Assembly: GCA_012797975.1 (NCBI GenBank)
Contig: JAAZOD010000019.1
Coordinates: 1 to 50,972 of the forward strand
Length of the DNA stretch: 50,972 bases
Direction: 5' to 3'
Source: Pelolinea sp.
Lineage (GTDB): Bacteria > Chloroflexota > Anaerolineae > Anaerolineales > Anaerolineaceae
Shown here: in pieces, positions 25,177 through 34,224 of the stretch
How the letters are laid out: every line of letters begins with the position of its first letter
Numbering within the stretch: the stretch's first letter is position 1
Made by a program: the position numbers and the translations under genes
The notes under the pieces: model-generated
Databases searched by the model: none
What the model was told of the DNA's origin: nothing
What the model saw: only the letters and a program-made list of their open reading frames with translations

Positions 25177-26166
25177 CTATTTACAGGACCATTCCAGACA
25201 CACGCCCGCTACCGATAATGCCCAGCGCACGCAAACACAGCTGACCTTATGCTCTTCTTTGGGTGGAATGGAAAGGCAAAGCCCCGGAATTCCGGTGGTA
25301 TCAACGATCCCGTAAGGCAATCTGCAGGTGTTATCCAAACTGGCAACCGCTTTCAGGGGGTAATCTTCGCTGGTATTGATGGGTGACCCCGCTTCGGATG
25401 GGCCGAAATGATCATCATAATCATATAATGACGGATCTTTTACACCGCCATCCGCCCAGGCACCCCATGTGAATTCTTCGGCATTGTTCATCAAAGCGCG
25501 GCTGACTGCGATCTGCACCGCGTTGGCATCCTCTGGGGCGATCCGCGCCCAGGCAACCTTGTCACCTTCCAGTTGCACGGTTTCGGTGTATCCTTTTCCT
25601 TCATATCCTTCCTCCGCCACGATCGGTTTGGTCCCTCCCACGCTGGCGGTGGGGTTAACATAGACCGTCACATTTTCCATGGACCATTCCTTGGCAGGAT
25701 TGGATGCAAGCACCAGCAGGTCACCGCGTCCGGTTTTAGTGCGGTCGAATTCAATGCCGTAAGTGCCGCTCAACATGCCGCTGGCCGGATCAATGCCATC
25801 CAGAGAAATGGTGAAGTAAAAGAACGAATCGTCGCTGGTGATGGAGGTGGTCAAGATATTGAGATCGGGCTGGTACTCCATGTCCTGAGCGGTGAATGGG
25901 CGCTCGAACAGGTTGTTCAAGATGTTATCGCCGGTTACAGCACGATGTTCTTCCGCTTTGATGCTGGAATCTGCATCTTCCAGGGTTCGGTCAACCTGCG
26001 GGTTGGGCTCGCCGGGGGTAAGAGGGGGGATCTCTGTTGGTTCAGTTTGTTCTGCCTTCAAGACGACGGCGGTTGGTTCGGTTCCTGTTGCAGATTTTGA
26101 ACCGCAAGCGGTGAAGAGAACAAGCAGGAGAACCAGAGCGGATAGGATTAAAATATTCTTCTTCAT
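25177..26166 (-). CDS. lipoprotein with Cys-rich C-terminus, copy 1
   Basis: 329 residues. The signal peptide ends LFTAC (Cys21). A Thr/Glu/Pro linker (TEPTEIPPLTPGEPNP) is followed by a beta-rich domain of about 220 residues (SDDSFFYFTISLDGID, YGIEFDRTKTGRGDLLV, NVTVYVNPTASVGG, KDPSLYDYDDHF). The last 50 residues contain six Cys, ending in a C-x-C, 10 residues, C-x4-C pattern. The ATG at 26166 has GGAGG 8 nt upstream. A second copy lies directly upstream on the same strand (26300-27265). The family is not recognised. The repeated YGIEFDR-T-TGRGDLL block suggests a sugar- or surface-binding beta-sandwich, but that is speculation. Confidence 0.8.
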   Translation of the reverse strand: MKKNILILSALVLLLVLFTACGSKSATGTEPTAVVLKAEQTEPTEIPPLTPGEPNPQVDRTLEDADSSIKAEEHRAVTGDNILNNLFERPFTAQDMEYQPDLNILTTSITSDDSFFYFTISLDGIDPASGMLSGTYGIEFDRTKTGRGDLLVLASNPAKEWSMENVTVYVNPTASVGGTKPIVAEEGYEGKGYTETVQLEGDKVAWARIAPEDANAVQIAVSRALMNNAEEFTWGAWADGGVKDPSLYDYDDHFGPSEAGSPINTSEDYPLKAVASLDNTCRLPYGIVDTTGIPGLCLSIPPKEEHKVSCVCVRWALSVAGVCLEWSCK

Positions 26167-26299
26167 GTTCGTATCCTCCATATTTTCTGATCGTGCTTGA
26201 AAAAATTCCTCCCCTGACTATTCCTTTCTGGCATTGGAGACCCATGCCATGCTTTCTCCTCTCTTATTCTTTCTGCAATGTGAAAGTTCCTGAAAATTT

Positions 26300-27265
26300 T
26301 CAATCGCAATCCCATAATGCGCACACTTTCGTTCGACCAAAGTAGACCCAATAGGTGCAAACACAGTTAACGTTGGGTTGTGAAGTGATGCACATGCCGG
26401 GGATCATGCTGCTCATCTGGTCAATGCCGTGCGGCAACCGGCAGGTGTTATCCAAGCTGGCAAGAGCCTGCAACGGATAATCTTCACTGGTATTGAGCGG
26501 CGAACCGGCTTCGGCAGAAGTGAAGTGATCGTTGTAATCAAAGAGAGACGGATCTTTCACCCCGCTATCCGCCCAGGCGTTCCACAAAAATTTTTCAGGA
26601 TTCCCCAGCAGGGCACGGCTGATGGCGATTTGGAGGGCGCTAGGATCAGCCGGTGCGATTCTGGCCCAGGCAACCCGATCACCTTCCAGGGATACTGTTT
26701 CCATATATCCTTTTCCCTTGTAATCCCCTTCGGCTTCAATGGGATCCAGCCCTCCCACCGTGCCGGTAGGATTGACGTAGACGGTAATGCCATCGGTGGA
26801 CCAATTGGTGCCGACCTGGGTGACCCAAACCAGCAGGTCGCCGCGCCCGGTTTGGGTGCGGTCGAACTCGATGCCGTAGGCTCCGCTTAGAGCACCACTG
26901 ATAGTATCAACATCTGCCAGAGAAAGGACGAAATAGTAAAAATTTTCATCACTGCTGATTGCTGCGGTTAGAATGTTCAAATCAGGCTGATATGTCATTT
27001 CTTGGGTGGTGAAAGGACGCTCGTAGAGATTGTTCTCGATATTATCTCCGCTGAGAGTACGCTTTTCTGCTGCTTTGATGCCTGCATCTGCGTCTTCCAA
27101 CGTGCGTTCGGCGCTGGCTGGCTCAGCTGGGCTGAGTTTGGGAATTTCCGTGGGAGCAGTCGTGTTGGTTGGCAACACTTCAAGCGTGGTCTCTTTTTCC
27201 CCTCCGCAGGCACTTAAAACAAGCATAAGTCCCACCATCAAAAGCCCGAACTTTCCCGTGTTCAT
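26300..27265 (-). CDS. lipoprotein with Cys-rich C-terminus, copy 2
   Basis: 321 residues, paralog of the 25177-26166 gene, with long near-identical stretches (DADAGIKAAEKRTLSGDNI, YQPDLNIL, YGIEFDRTQTGRGDLLV, HFTSAEAGSPLNTSEDYPL). The signal peptide ends VLSAC (Cys20), a Thr/Pro linker follows, then the beta-rich domain. The C-terminal module has the same six Cys (C-x16-C-x8-C-x-C-x11-C-x4-C). The ATG at 27265 has GGAG 7 nt upstream. It is probably co-transcribed with copy 1. Function unknown; the six conserved tail cysteines imply disulfides or a metal site outside the cell. Confidence 0.8.
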   Translation of the reverse strand: MNTGKFGLLMVGLMLVLSACGGEKETTLEVLPTNTTAPTEIPKLSPAEPASAERTLEDADAGIKAAEKRTLSGDNIENNLYERPFTTQEMTYQPDLNILTAAISSDENFYYFVLSLADVDTISGALSGAYGIEFDRTQTGRGDLLVWVTQVGTNWSTDGITVYVNPTGTVGGLDPIEAEGDYKGKGYMETVSLEGDRVAWARIAPADPSALQIAISRALLGNPEKFLWNAWADSGVKDPSLFDYNDHFTSAEAGSPLNTSEDYPLQALASLDNTCRLPHGIDQMSSMIPGMCITSQPNVNCVCTYWVYFGRTKVCALWDCD

Positions 27266-27518
27266 TTTTTTCTCCATTTCAATTATTTAATAAATTGACA
27301 CAGGTTGTAATGTTCTCTGTTTTGCAAATTGTGTGGGATGAAAGTGCGAGGTTGAGCCAGCTCATCTTTTCTAGCTGCTCTTATTTTCTTATCCAGATTG
27401 TAGCATCTCAAGATTAAAAAACAACCTAGCAAGAAAAGGGAACAGATTACAGGGTTTTCAATGGATTTATTTCGTTCTCACGCTGGCACAGGTAAAATGT
27501 AGAGAAAGGAATTATGGA

Positions 27519-28355
27519 ATGACAGAAAATGAATTGAAGAAAAGGTTGCAGACCCTGAAAGACGGTGAATTCCAGCTTTCGCGTACAGAAGCAGTTGCAG
27601 TAGTACCCGCCATGCTGGAAAGGATCGGTTCTCCAGATGGGGAACTGCGGGACACATTGATCTATTCTACTTTTGTGGAATGGATCTATCAGCAACGTTT
27701 ATTTTCTGCCAAGGACCTGCACAGCATATTGAAGCGGGTGATGGATGATCAGCACATGTTTTATCACATGGGCGAAGAAGAGGGGGACGGAGTTTTCACC
27801 CGCGCTTTCTCGGTCCTGTTGTTGCCCCTGCTGCTGGCCGTTCATCGCGATGCTCCCTATCTTTCCTCTGGGGAAATCAGGATTGTGAAACAGAATTTGA
27901 TTGATTTTCTTCAACAGGAAAAAGACCGGCGTGGTTTCGTGCCCGGCAAAGGTTGGGCGCACGCCATCGCGCATGCTGCCGACGCGGTCGATGAACTGGC
28001 TTTGTGCAGCGAGCTGCGCTCTTCCGACCTGCTGGAGTTGTTGGGGACCATACAAAAAGTGATCTGTGATGCCAACCAGGTATATGGGCACGGAGAAGAG
28101 GAACGCCTTGGTACGGCAGTGATTTCCATCATCTCGCGCGATCAATTGGAAGCCGAACAGATCAGAGGGTGGGTCACTGCTTTTGGCGATCCGGTTCTGG
28201 AAGTTGAGTCTCTGCCGGAGAAGTTGATCATTCGTGCGAACGTCCGCAATTTTATCCAGTCCCTGTATTTCCGGCTTCAATGGAAAGAGATGCTTGCGCC
28301 TTTTGCTGCCGCGTTGGAGCAAACTTTGTTTGCGATCAGCAGCTATTCCCATTAA
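27519..28355 (+). CDS. DUF2785 family protein
   Basis: 278 residues, soluble, mostly helical. The DUF2785 signature is clear: DRRGFVPGKGWAHAIAHAADAVDELA around residues 130-155, with YSTFVEWIYQQRLFS earlier and YGHGEEERLGTAVISII later. The helical-repeat-like architecture suggests a protein-binding scaffold. The function of the family is not established. AAGGA lies 11 nt before the ATG. It is convergent with the Na/Pi cotransporter-like gene (18-nt gap). Confidence 0.85.
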   Translation: MTENELKKRLQTLKDGEFQLSRTEAVAVVPAMLERIGSPDGELRDTLIYSTFVEWIYQQRLFSAKDLHSILKRVMDDQHMFYHMGEEEGDGVFTRAFSVLLLPLLLAVHRDAPYLSSGEIRIVKQNLIDFLQQEKDRRGFVPGKGWAHAIAHAADAVDELALCSELRSSDLLELLGTIQKVICDANQVYGHGEEERLGTAVISIISRDQLEAEQIRGWVTAFGDPVLEVESLPEKLIIRANVRNFIQSLYFRLQWKEMLAPFAAALEQTLFAISSYSH

Positions 28356-28373
28356 CCTGCAGGAAAGGATTCT

Positions 28374-29981
28374 TTACTCTTCCAAACTCAATGCGATGTT
28401 GTAGGCATGGTCGCTGATGCGTTCCAGGTTGCGCAGCGTATCGTTGAAGATTGTGTCCGCCTCAGGATGGCAGACCTTCTTTTTCAATCGGCTGATATGG
28501 TTCTGGCGGCATTCTTTCTCCAATTTGTCGATGGCATCTTCGCGCTTGGCAATCTTGGCGATCATTTTTTTGTTTTCGTTCTTCAAGGCCTTTAAAGATG
28601 CTTCGTAATTATGGACCACCAGAATAGAAATGGTCTTCAATTCTTTTTTCGCATCCTTGCTGAGAGAAATCTTTTTATCGGCGAGTTCATCAGCATATTC
28701 TGCCAGGTTATTGGCATGGTCGCCCACCCGTTCAATGTCTGTGATCAAGTGTTTCAAGTCTTCCAATCGATCCTGGTCAGCCGGATTCAGTTTTTCACCC
28801 GGGATGCTTTCCAGGAATTCTTCCAGAGTGCGGGTGATCTCATCGATATCTTTCTCGTGTTTGAGAACCCATTTGACATTCTCTTTGTTCTTGTGCAGAA
28901 GCGCCTGGCTGGATCGCAGCACCATTTCACAGGTGATTTCACCCATACGCAACACTTCTTCTTTGGCAAGCTTTACGGCCATCATGGGCATATTGAGCAG
29001 GCGCGGATCGATGAAGCGGGTCTTGCTCTTCTTTGATTTTTCTTCCTCATGTTCCGGGATCAGTTTCTCGACCGAATGAGCCAGTGGCTTGATGAAGGGC
29101 AGCATGAGCAGACTGACAAGGATGTTGAAAATGGTGTGTGCATTGGCGATCTGCCTGGAAAGGACGCCGGAGGTCGTGGCGATCAGATTTGTGTACGGAT
29201 GGATAAAAGGCAAAAAAAGCAGCACGCCGATGACATTGATGAAGATCTGCGCATACGAAGCGCGTTTTGCGCTGGTGCCTGATTGCAATGCAGCCAGCCA
29301 GCCCATAATGCAGGAACCGATATTGGCTCCTAGAATGATCGCGATGGCGACATCCAGGGTGATGCTGTGGCTGATGCCCATGGCGATCACCAACCCGATC
29401 ATGGCGGTGCTGCTTTGAATGATGGCGGTGAACACAGCGCCCACCAGAACGCCCAACAGGATGTACTGGCTCATGGTTAATAGCGCATTTTGAAAAAACG
29501 TGGTTTGGCTGATCACAGCACCGGCTTTTGCCATCATGTTCATGCCCACGAACACGATCCCGAACCCGAAGAATGGCTGGCCGACCATGTGTAGTTTGCG
29601 GTCCTTGGAGAAAAAAATGAAAAAGAAACCGATGATGAGAAAAATGAGATTGAAACCCTTGATCTGAAAAGATACCAGCTGACCGGTGATGGTCGTGCCG
29701 ATCTCCTGCCCGAGCATGATGCCGATGGCCTGCTGCAGCGAAAGCATATTGGCATTGATCAGACCGATCATGGTGACCATGAGCAGCCCGCTGCTTTGCA
29801 TTAAGGCGGTCGCTATGGTGCCGAAAAGACCTTGTTTCAGCGGATGATCCAGGGAACTGTTTAAAAAGCTGAGCAGTTTTGACCCTGCCACTTTTTCAAG
29901 ACCTTCGCTGAGAATGTGAACCCCGTAAATGAAAATTGCTAATCCACCGAACAGTTCAAGAATTGATTGAAAAATTTCCAT
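28374..29981 (-). CDS. Na/Pi-cotransporter II-like protein with C-terminal PhoU domain
   Basis: 535 residues. The N-terminal 320 residues are a membrane domain with the duplicated Na/Pi-cotransporter repeats: GLFGTIATALMQSSGLLMVT and VGAVFTAIIQSSTAMIGLVI, each holding the QSS motif that binds sodium and phosphate. The C-terminal 200 residues are a PhoU-like helical bundle with two repeats (KLAKEEVLRMGEITCEMVL; KHLITDIERVGDHANNLAE), ending RNLERISDHAYNIALSLEE. It probably takes up or exports phosphate driven by sodium, with the PhoU domain regulating. The start is uncertain (29981 or 30008; neither has a clear ribosome binding site); 29981 places the first transmembrane helix near the N-terminus as usual. 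Confidence 0.9.
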   Translation of the reverse strand: MEIFQSILELFGGLAIFIYGVHILSEGLEKVAGSKLLSFLNSSLDHPLKQGLFGTIATALMQSSGLLMVTMIGLINANMLSLQQAIGIMLGQEIGTTITGQLVSFQIKGFNLIFLIIGFFFIFFSKDRKLHMVGQPFFGFGIVFVGMNMMAKAGAVISQTTFFQNALLTMSQYILLGVLVGAVFTAIIQSSTAMIGLVIAMGISHSITLDVAIAIILGANIGSCIMGWLAALQSGTSAKRASYAQIFINVIGVLLFLPFIHPYTNLIATTSGVLSRQIANAHTIFNILVSLLMLPFIKPLAHSVEKLIPEHEEEKSKKSKTRFIDPRLLNMPMMAVKLAKEEVLRMGEITCEMVLRSSQALLHKNKENVKWVLKHEKDIDEITRTLEEFLESIPGEKLNPADQDRLEDLKHLITDIERVGDHANNLAEYADELADKKISLSKDAKKELKTISILVVHNYEASLKALKNENKKMIAKIAKREDAIDKLEKECRQNHISRLKKKVCHPEADTIFNDTLRNLERISDHAYNIALSLEE

Positions 29982-30102
29982 GGATTTATTGTATGCGGAA
30001 ATAATCATTAAGAAAAGGAAATCGCTCCGCGAACATCGTGAAGGTGCTCTTTTTTTAATTCCAATGCTCTTCGGGAGAAAAATCGTTTTTTAATGCGATG
30101 CG

Positions 30103-30140
30103 AGAAGAAACAGGAAGTTTGATGCTTTCCTGTTTCTTCT
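30103..30140 (-). terminator. hairpin after the WD40 lipoprotein gene
   Basis: AGAAGAAACAGGAA and TTCCTGTTTCTTCT form a perfect 14-bp stem with a 10-nt loop, 34 nt after the stop of the WD40 gene. The minus-strand tail lacks a clean U-run (GCATCGCATTAAAAAA), so it is a strong hairpin but not a textbook intrinsic terminator. Confidence 0.55.
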
Positions 30141-30173
30141 ATAAATCGACTGATAGTTTTTATGTACTTTTTA

Positions 30174-31700
30174 TTAGCGGATGTCCCACAGTTCAACCGT
30201 GGCATTCGTGCTGCCGACTGCCAGTGTTTTTCCATCGGTTGAAAAGGCCAGGGTGGAAATGCCATCGTAACCGTCAGCACGCTGGTCGATCTGCCCGGTG
30301 CTCATGTTCCATAAAAGGATCGTACCGCTCTCGTCAGCGCTGGCAAGCATCTTTCCATCTGGGGTGGCGGCAATGGCTTTGAGCGCAGCTTCGTGCCCTT
30401 GCAGAGTTCGGATCTGCTGGCCGCTGAGAATATCGTACAAACGGATGTCATTCTCTTTCGGAACCGCTACGGCCAGGATGTGACCGTTCCCCAGTAGAAC
30501 CATATCCTGGACTCTGATGTTTTCAATATGCGCAGCCTGGGAACCTGTTTTAAAATCCCAGATATAGATTCCATTCGATTGACCCTGAAGACAGGTGTCA
30601 CAATTGTAAGCGGAGGCGATCAAATAAGCATCACCCGCAGAGAACAGGATGCGATTGACAGGGGTATCCAGCGTGAAAGTGTTCACCACTTCACCGCTGT
30701 TGGCGTCGTAGATGCGAACACCGTCGTAGCCCCATCCCAGACCGGTTGCCAGCAGAGTGCCATCTTCAGAATAGTCCGCGCTCCAGATATCGATCCCTGT
30801 GATTTGCACAGCCGTGGTCCATTTTCCAACGTCAACGATGTTCATTCCACCCAAGTAGACCATGGCCATCTGCTGCCCATCCGGCGAAAAGATCGCTGGC
30901 ACAAAACTGCTCAGGATATTGGATTCGCCGGGCTGTTCAAAGACAACGGTATGGGATGCAATATTCCAGATCTTGGCAGAGAAATCGCTGCCGGTGATGG
31001 CCAGATATTGCCCGTCATCAGAAAGTGCCAGATTGCTGACACCGCTTCCTTGAACGAACACGGAATCTTCGGCAAATAGGTTCAGCAGCCATTCGCGGTA
31101 TTCTTTGGAAGGGCTGAATCCATAATGATCACCTCCGCCGATTTTCATTTGGGATGGTTCATCACCCAGGAAATTTTCTTCCGCCACCACCGTTCCGTCG
31201 TTCCAGCGTACCACGCGCACGTTCCATCGGACCTGGAATGCGCCGGCTCCGTCATCATAGGTGCCCACTTGGATGCGGTGTTCTTCCACACAGATCACGG
31301 TTTGCACATCATTGGCGGAGCGCGCTTCGGTGGAAGGATGCTTCAATTCGGATGAGCCGGTCAACTTCCAGCCACCCGGGTTTGCTTCGTCATAATAGTT
31401 GTTTGACATGGTCAGCAGGGGGGCGCTGGCTTCTCCGCCCTGAACGGAAGAGGAAAAAGCTGCCGTGCAGAGATCGGTCGCCTGGCTGCTTAAAGTGGCA
31501 GGGGAAACCGTGGGGATCTCCGTTGGGATGGGGGTTGCGGTAGAGGTGCCGGCAGGTTGGGTGGAGGTGGCGGAGGGTGCGCTGATCTCAACGGTTTGGT
31601 TCTGTTTGACTGCTTGCTCGGCTGCTCCTGGAGCACAACTTGACAGGGCGAACATAAAAAAGATACGAATAAAACATTTTAATTTAATCCTCGAGTGCAT
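30174..31700 (-). CDS. WD40-repeat beta-propeller lipoprotein
   Basis: 508 residues. The signal peptide ends LSSC (Cys22), followed by a Thr/Pro-rich linker (TSTATPIPTEIPTVSP). Residues 70-200 are an unassigned domain with CVEEHRIQV and VVRWNDGTVV. From about 220 seven WD-type repeats can be read, including SDDGQYLAITGSD..AKIWNI, SEDGTLLATGLGWG..VRIYDA, TPDGKMLASADESGTILLWNM and STDGKTLAVGSTNATVELWDI, enough for one seven-bladed propeller. A surface-exposed protein-interaction platform is likely. GGAG lies 6 nt before the ATG. It is divergent from the triple-zinc-ribbon genes. Confidence 0.88.
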   Translation of the reverse strand: MHSRIKLKCFIRIFFMFALSSCAPGAAEQAVKQNQTVEISAPSATSTQPAGTSTATPIPTEIPTVSPATLSSQATDLCTAAFSSSVQGGEASAPLLTMSNNYYDEANPGGWKLTGSSELKHPSTEARSANDVQTVICVEEHRIQVGTYDDGAGAFQVRWNVRVVRWNDGTVVAEENFLGDEPSQMKIGGGDHYGFSPSKEYREWLLNLFAEDSVFVQGSGVSNLALSDDGQYLAITGSDFSAKIWNIASHTVVFEQPGESNILSSFVPAIFSPDGQQMAMVYLGGMNIVDVGKWTTAVQITGIDIWSADYSEDGTLLATGLGWGYDGVRIYDANSGEVVNTFTLDTPVNRILFSAGDAYLIASAYNCDTCLQGQSNGIYIWDFKTGSQAAHIENIRVQDMVLLGNGHILAVAVPKENDIRLYDILSGQQIRTLQGHEAALKAIAATPDGKMLASADESGTILLWNMSTGQIDQRADGYDGISTLAFSTDGKTLAVGSTNATVELWDIR

Positions 31701-31793
31701 TGTTTTCTCCTCTCCCTGATCGCGAAATTAAAGATAAACGTATTATCCAATATGCAGAAACAATAATCAATCCATGCTGAAAGCATATTCCAT

Positions 31794-31821
31794 TTGCAAT
31801 GAAAATTGGCTGATATATAAT
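31794..31821 (+). promoter_or_regulatory. candidate promoter of the triple-zinc-ribbon genes
   Basis: -35 TTGCAA (31794-31799), 16-nt spacer, perfect -10 TATAAT (31816-31821), about 50 nt upstream of the ATG at 31871. Confidence 0.5.
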
Positions 31822-31870
31822 TACTCAGTATTGCCAATTCGCGAAGTTTTTATGGTAGATGGGAGAGAAG

Positions 31871-32536
31871 ATGGGAAATCAAAATATGTATCGTTGCAAT
31901 GGTTGTGGCGCTCAATTGACCGACAGCATGAAGGGCGGAAAGATCACCTGCAAATACTGCGGGACGGTCAACGTCATTCAATTCAATATCATGAAAGACA
32001 ATATGCTCGTCTGCCCCAATTGCGGCGCTGCCAACGACCTGCACGCGGAGTACTGCGCGGAGTGCGGTGATGGGCTGTATCTCATCTGCCCGAAATGCAA
32101 GACGAAGAATAAAGCGGACGCGGCGCACTGCATCCAATGTGGTTCTCTGCTGGGTGAAGAGATCAAGTTGCGTAATTTGTATTTTGAATATCTCAGGGAA
32201 GCTAAACGGATTAAAAAGAATTATCGGAGTAAATATACCCGCTGGTTTTGGTTGTTTTTGATACCTGTATTTGCACTTTTTATAGGATCTCAAATAGCTA
32301 GAGAAGCTTCATTTTGGGTGATTCTCTTTTTTACTTCTCCTATCTGTATATTGATCTTACTGCTTACAATGAGAAAGAAAGCGATGAAAGAAGCCAAAAA
32401 TGAAGTAGAGAAAATAAATCTCACCAGGATTGGTTTCTCCGAGTTTTTTAATCTGTATCTAAAAAAACATTATTGGCCTGATGCAATGGTGGAAGGCGAG
32501 AAACGTACACGTTTTCTTGCGATCCTGAAGAAATGA
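31871..32536 (+). CDS. triple zinc-ribbon membrane protein, copy 1
   Basis: 221 residues. Three consecutive zinc ribbons are built from six CxxC pairs: CNGC/CKYC, CPNC/CAEC and CPKC/CIQC (residues about 9-100). A charged helix (YFEYLREAKRIKKNYRSKY) follows, then two transmembrane segments (about 125-145 and 150-170) and a C-terminal soluble block (GFSEFFNLYLKKHYWPDAMVEG). The ATG at 31871 has GGGAG close upstream and is preferred over one 12 nt earlier. A paralog follows 39 nt downstream. With no signal peptide, the ribbons are probably cytoplasmic. A membrane-tethered adaptor or sensor is plausible; the function is unknown. Confidence 0.82.
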   Translation: MGNQNMYRCNGCGAQLTDSMKGGKITCKYCGTVNVIQFNIMKDNMLVCPNCGAANDLHAEYCAECGDGLYLICPKCKTKNKADAAHCIQCGSLLGEEIKLRNLYFEYLREAKRIKKNYRSKYTRWFWLFLIPVFALFIGSQIAREASFWVILFFTSPICILILLLTMRKKAMKEAKNEVEKINLTRIGFSEFFNLYLKKHYWPDAMVEGEKRTRFLAILKK

Positions 32537-32575
32537 TGGATATAAATTGAAAACTACTATGAAAGAGGATTCAAG

Positions 32576-33271
32576 ATGGCAGAAATCATAACAAAATGCA
32601 GAGGATGCGGGGCACAACTGGAGGAAGTTGGGAGAAAACGACAGGTAACCTGTCCGTATTGCGGAACGGTCACTGTTTTTGAGAAACGTCCTGCTTCAGA
32701 GCATGAGATCATCTGCCCGGCTTGTGGTACTGCTAATAAGAGAGAATTCGAACATTGTGTGGAATGCGGGCAAAATTTATATCAAAACTGCCCCAAATGT
32801 GGAACGCGCAATGAAGCCGATGCGTCCTTCTGTGCCATGTGTGGGCTGGACCTGGAAAAGGCCTTCCGTATTCAAAGAAAATATTTTGAATATCTGGCTG
32901 AAGCCAGGCGGATCATCAAAGAATATCAACGCATCTACCGTACCCATTTACTGATCGGTTACGCCGGGATCATCATTTGTATGATCTTGGTTCTTACCAC
33001 TGACTTCACCTCCGCCGGCTTCACTCCCACATCCATTGCAATACTGGCGGGTTTGTTTGTTTCTTACGGGATCATGTTTTACGGAAATTCCAAAGGTCAA
33101 AAATATGCGAAGGATGAAGTGCAGAAAGCACACTACAAATTGACGGGATTCGATGAATTCTATAAATTGTATGCAAAAAGGAACCGCATCACCCATTATT
33201 GGCCTGCCCAAATGGTTGCTGGAAATAAATTGGACAGATTTACAACGATTGCCAAGTTGAATGTGAAATAG
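32576..33271 (+). CDS. triple zinc-ribbon membrane protein, copy 2
   Basis: 231 residues, paralog of the preceding gene: CRGC/CPYC, CPAC/CVEC, CPKC/CAMC, the helix RKYFEYLAEARRIIKEYQRIY, two transmembrane segments (LIGYAGIIICMILVL; IAILAGLFVSYGIMFYG) and the same end (GFDEFYKLYAKRNRITHYWPAQMVAGNKLDRF). AGAGGA lies upstream of the ATG. It is probably co-transcribed with copy 1. The strongest conservation between the copies is in the ribbons and the HYWP-x-x-MV tail, suggesting both ends are functional. Confidence 0.82.
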   Translation: MAEIITKCRGCGAQLEEVGRKRQVTCPYCGTVTVFEKRPASEHEIICPACGTANKREFEHCVECGQNLYQNCPKCGTRNEADASFCAMCGLDLEKAFRIQRKYFEYLAEARRIIKEYQRIYRTHLLIGYAGIIICMILVLTTDFTSAGFTPTSIAILAGLFVSYGIMFYGNSKGQKYAKDEVQKAHYKLTGFDEFYKLYAKRNRITHYWPAQMVAGNKLDRFTTIAKLNVK

Positions 33272-33314
33272 AACGCATCTTTTCGGGAATTTTTCTCCAG
33301 ATCGAAGGGACTGA

Positions 33315-34220
33315 ATGATGCGAAGAGCATTTCTTGTTCTCATTTTGGTAGCCATCACGGCTGCCTGTTCAGGCAGGCCAACAATCTCATCGACAAAAAC
33401 ACCCGTGATGGAAATTATTTCGGGTGAACTGGAAGAGGAACCGCAGATTGTTCCTTCTGAAACGGCTGCACCAACACCCACGGTGGATGCACGGCTGTTG
33501 CCGGAGGATTGGCAGAACTGGCCGGTCATCCCTGATTTGACCGCCACCGCCCGCGCTATCTATGAAAAGGGGCTGCAAATGGGCAATGATGCGCATGCTT
33601 TTTCCAAGATCGGGGATTGCCAAAATCTGAAGTCAGTATTTTTATGGAAATACGATCATCTGGATATCTATCAATTCGATTGGGATATTTCCCCCTACCT
33701 GGATACCATCGAGAATTTCCAGGGATATTTTGACCGTGACGGGCAATCTGCCCAATACGGTTTTACCGCAGCGTCTCCCTTAACACAAATTCAAGCTGAT
33801 CCGAAGTATTGCCAGCCGGATGAAACCCCCATGGAGTGCGAACTGCGCACCACCCGCCCGACCTTTGTTTTGATCAGTCTGGAGTTCCCTTTCAACGGGC
33901 GCACGGCGGATCTCTACGAACAGTATTTGCGCCGCATCATTGAATACAGCATGGCGCAGGGAGTTGTGCCCATCCTGGCAACCAAAGCAGACAATGTCGA
34001 GAAGGATGATTCCATCAACCTGACGGTTGCCAGATTGGCCTATGAATATGACCTGCCTTTATGGAACTGGTGGGCAGCGGCTCAACCATTGGCCGACCAT
34101 GGCATCGATCCGTACCGTGATAGTTTTCATATCAGCGAGCAGGCGTGGGAAGAGCGCAGCAAGACCTTTTTACAGGTGCTCGACCACCTCTGGAAGCAAG
34201 TCAATGCGGTGAACCAGTAG
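33315..34220 (+). CDS. SGNH/GDSL-like lipoprotein
   Basis: 301 residues. The lipoprotein signal ends ITAAC (Cys18), followed by a Pro/Thr linker. The domain starts FSKIGDCQNL, resembling the GDSL block I with Cys in place of the catalytic Ser context, then FVLISLEFPFNG, then VVPILATKADNVEKDD (block III-like region) and a C-terminal DPYRDSFHISEQAWEERSK, which could supply the Asp/His pair. Members hydrolyse esters on surface glycans, but the nucleophile is not certain here: KIGDCQ has no Ser at the usual place. It lies after the triple-zinc-ribbon genes and is convergent with the next lipoprotein gene. Confidence 0.65.
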   Translation: MMRRAFLVLILVAITAACSGRPTISSTKTPVMEIISGELEEEPQIVPSETAAPTPTVDARLLPEDWQNWPVIPDLTATARAIYEKGLQMGNDAHAFSKIGDCQNLKSVFLWKYDHLDIYQFDWDISPYLDTIENFQGYFDRDGQSAQYGFTAASPLTQIQADPKYCQPDETPMECELRTTRPTFVLISLEFPFNGRTADLYEQYLRRIIEYSMAQGVVPILATKADNVEKDDSINLTVARLAYEYDLPLWNWWAAAQPLADHGIDPYRDSFHISEQAWEERSKTFLQVLDHLWKQVNAVNQ

Positions 34221-34224
34221 TTTT

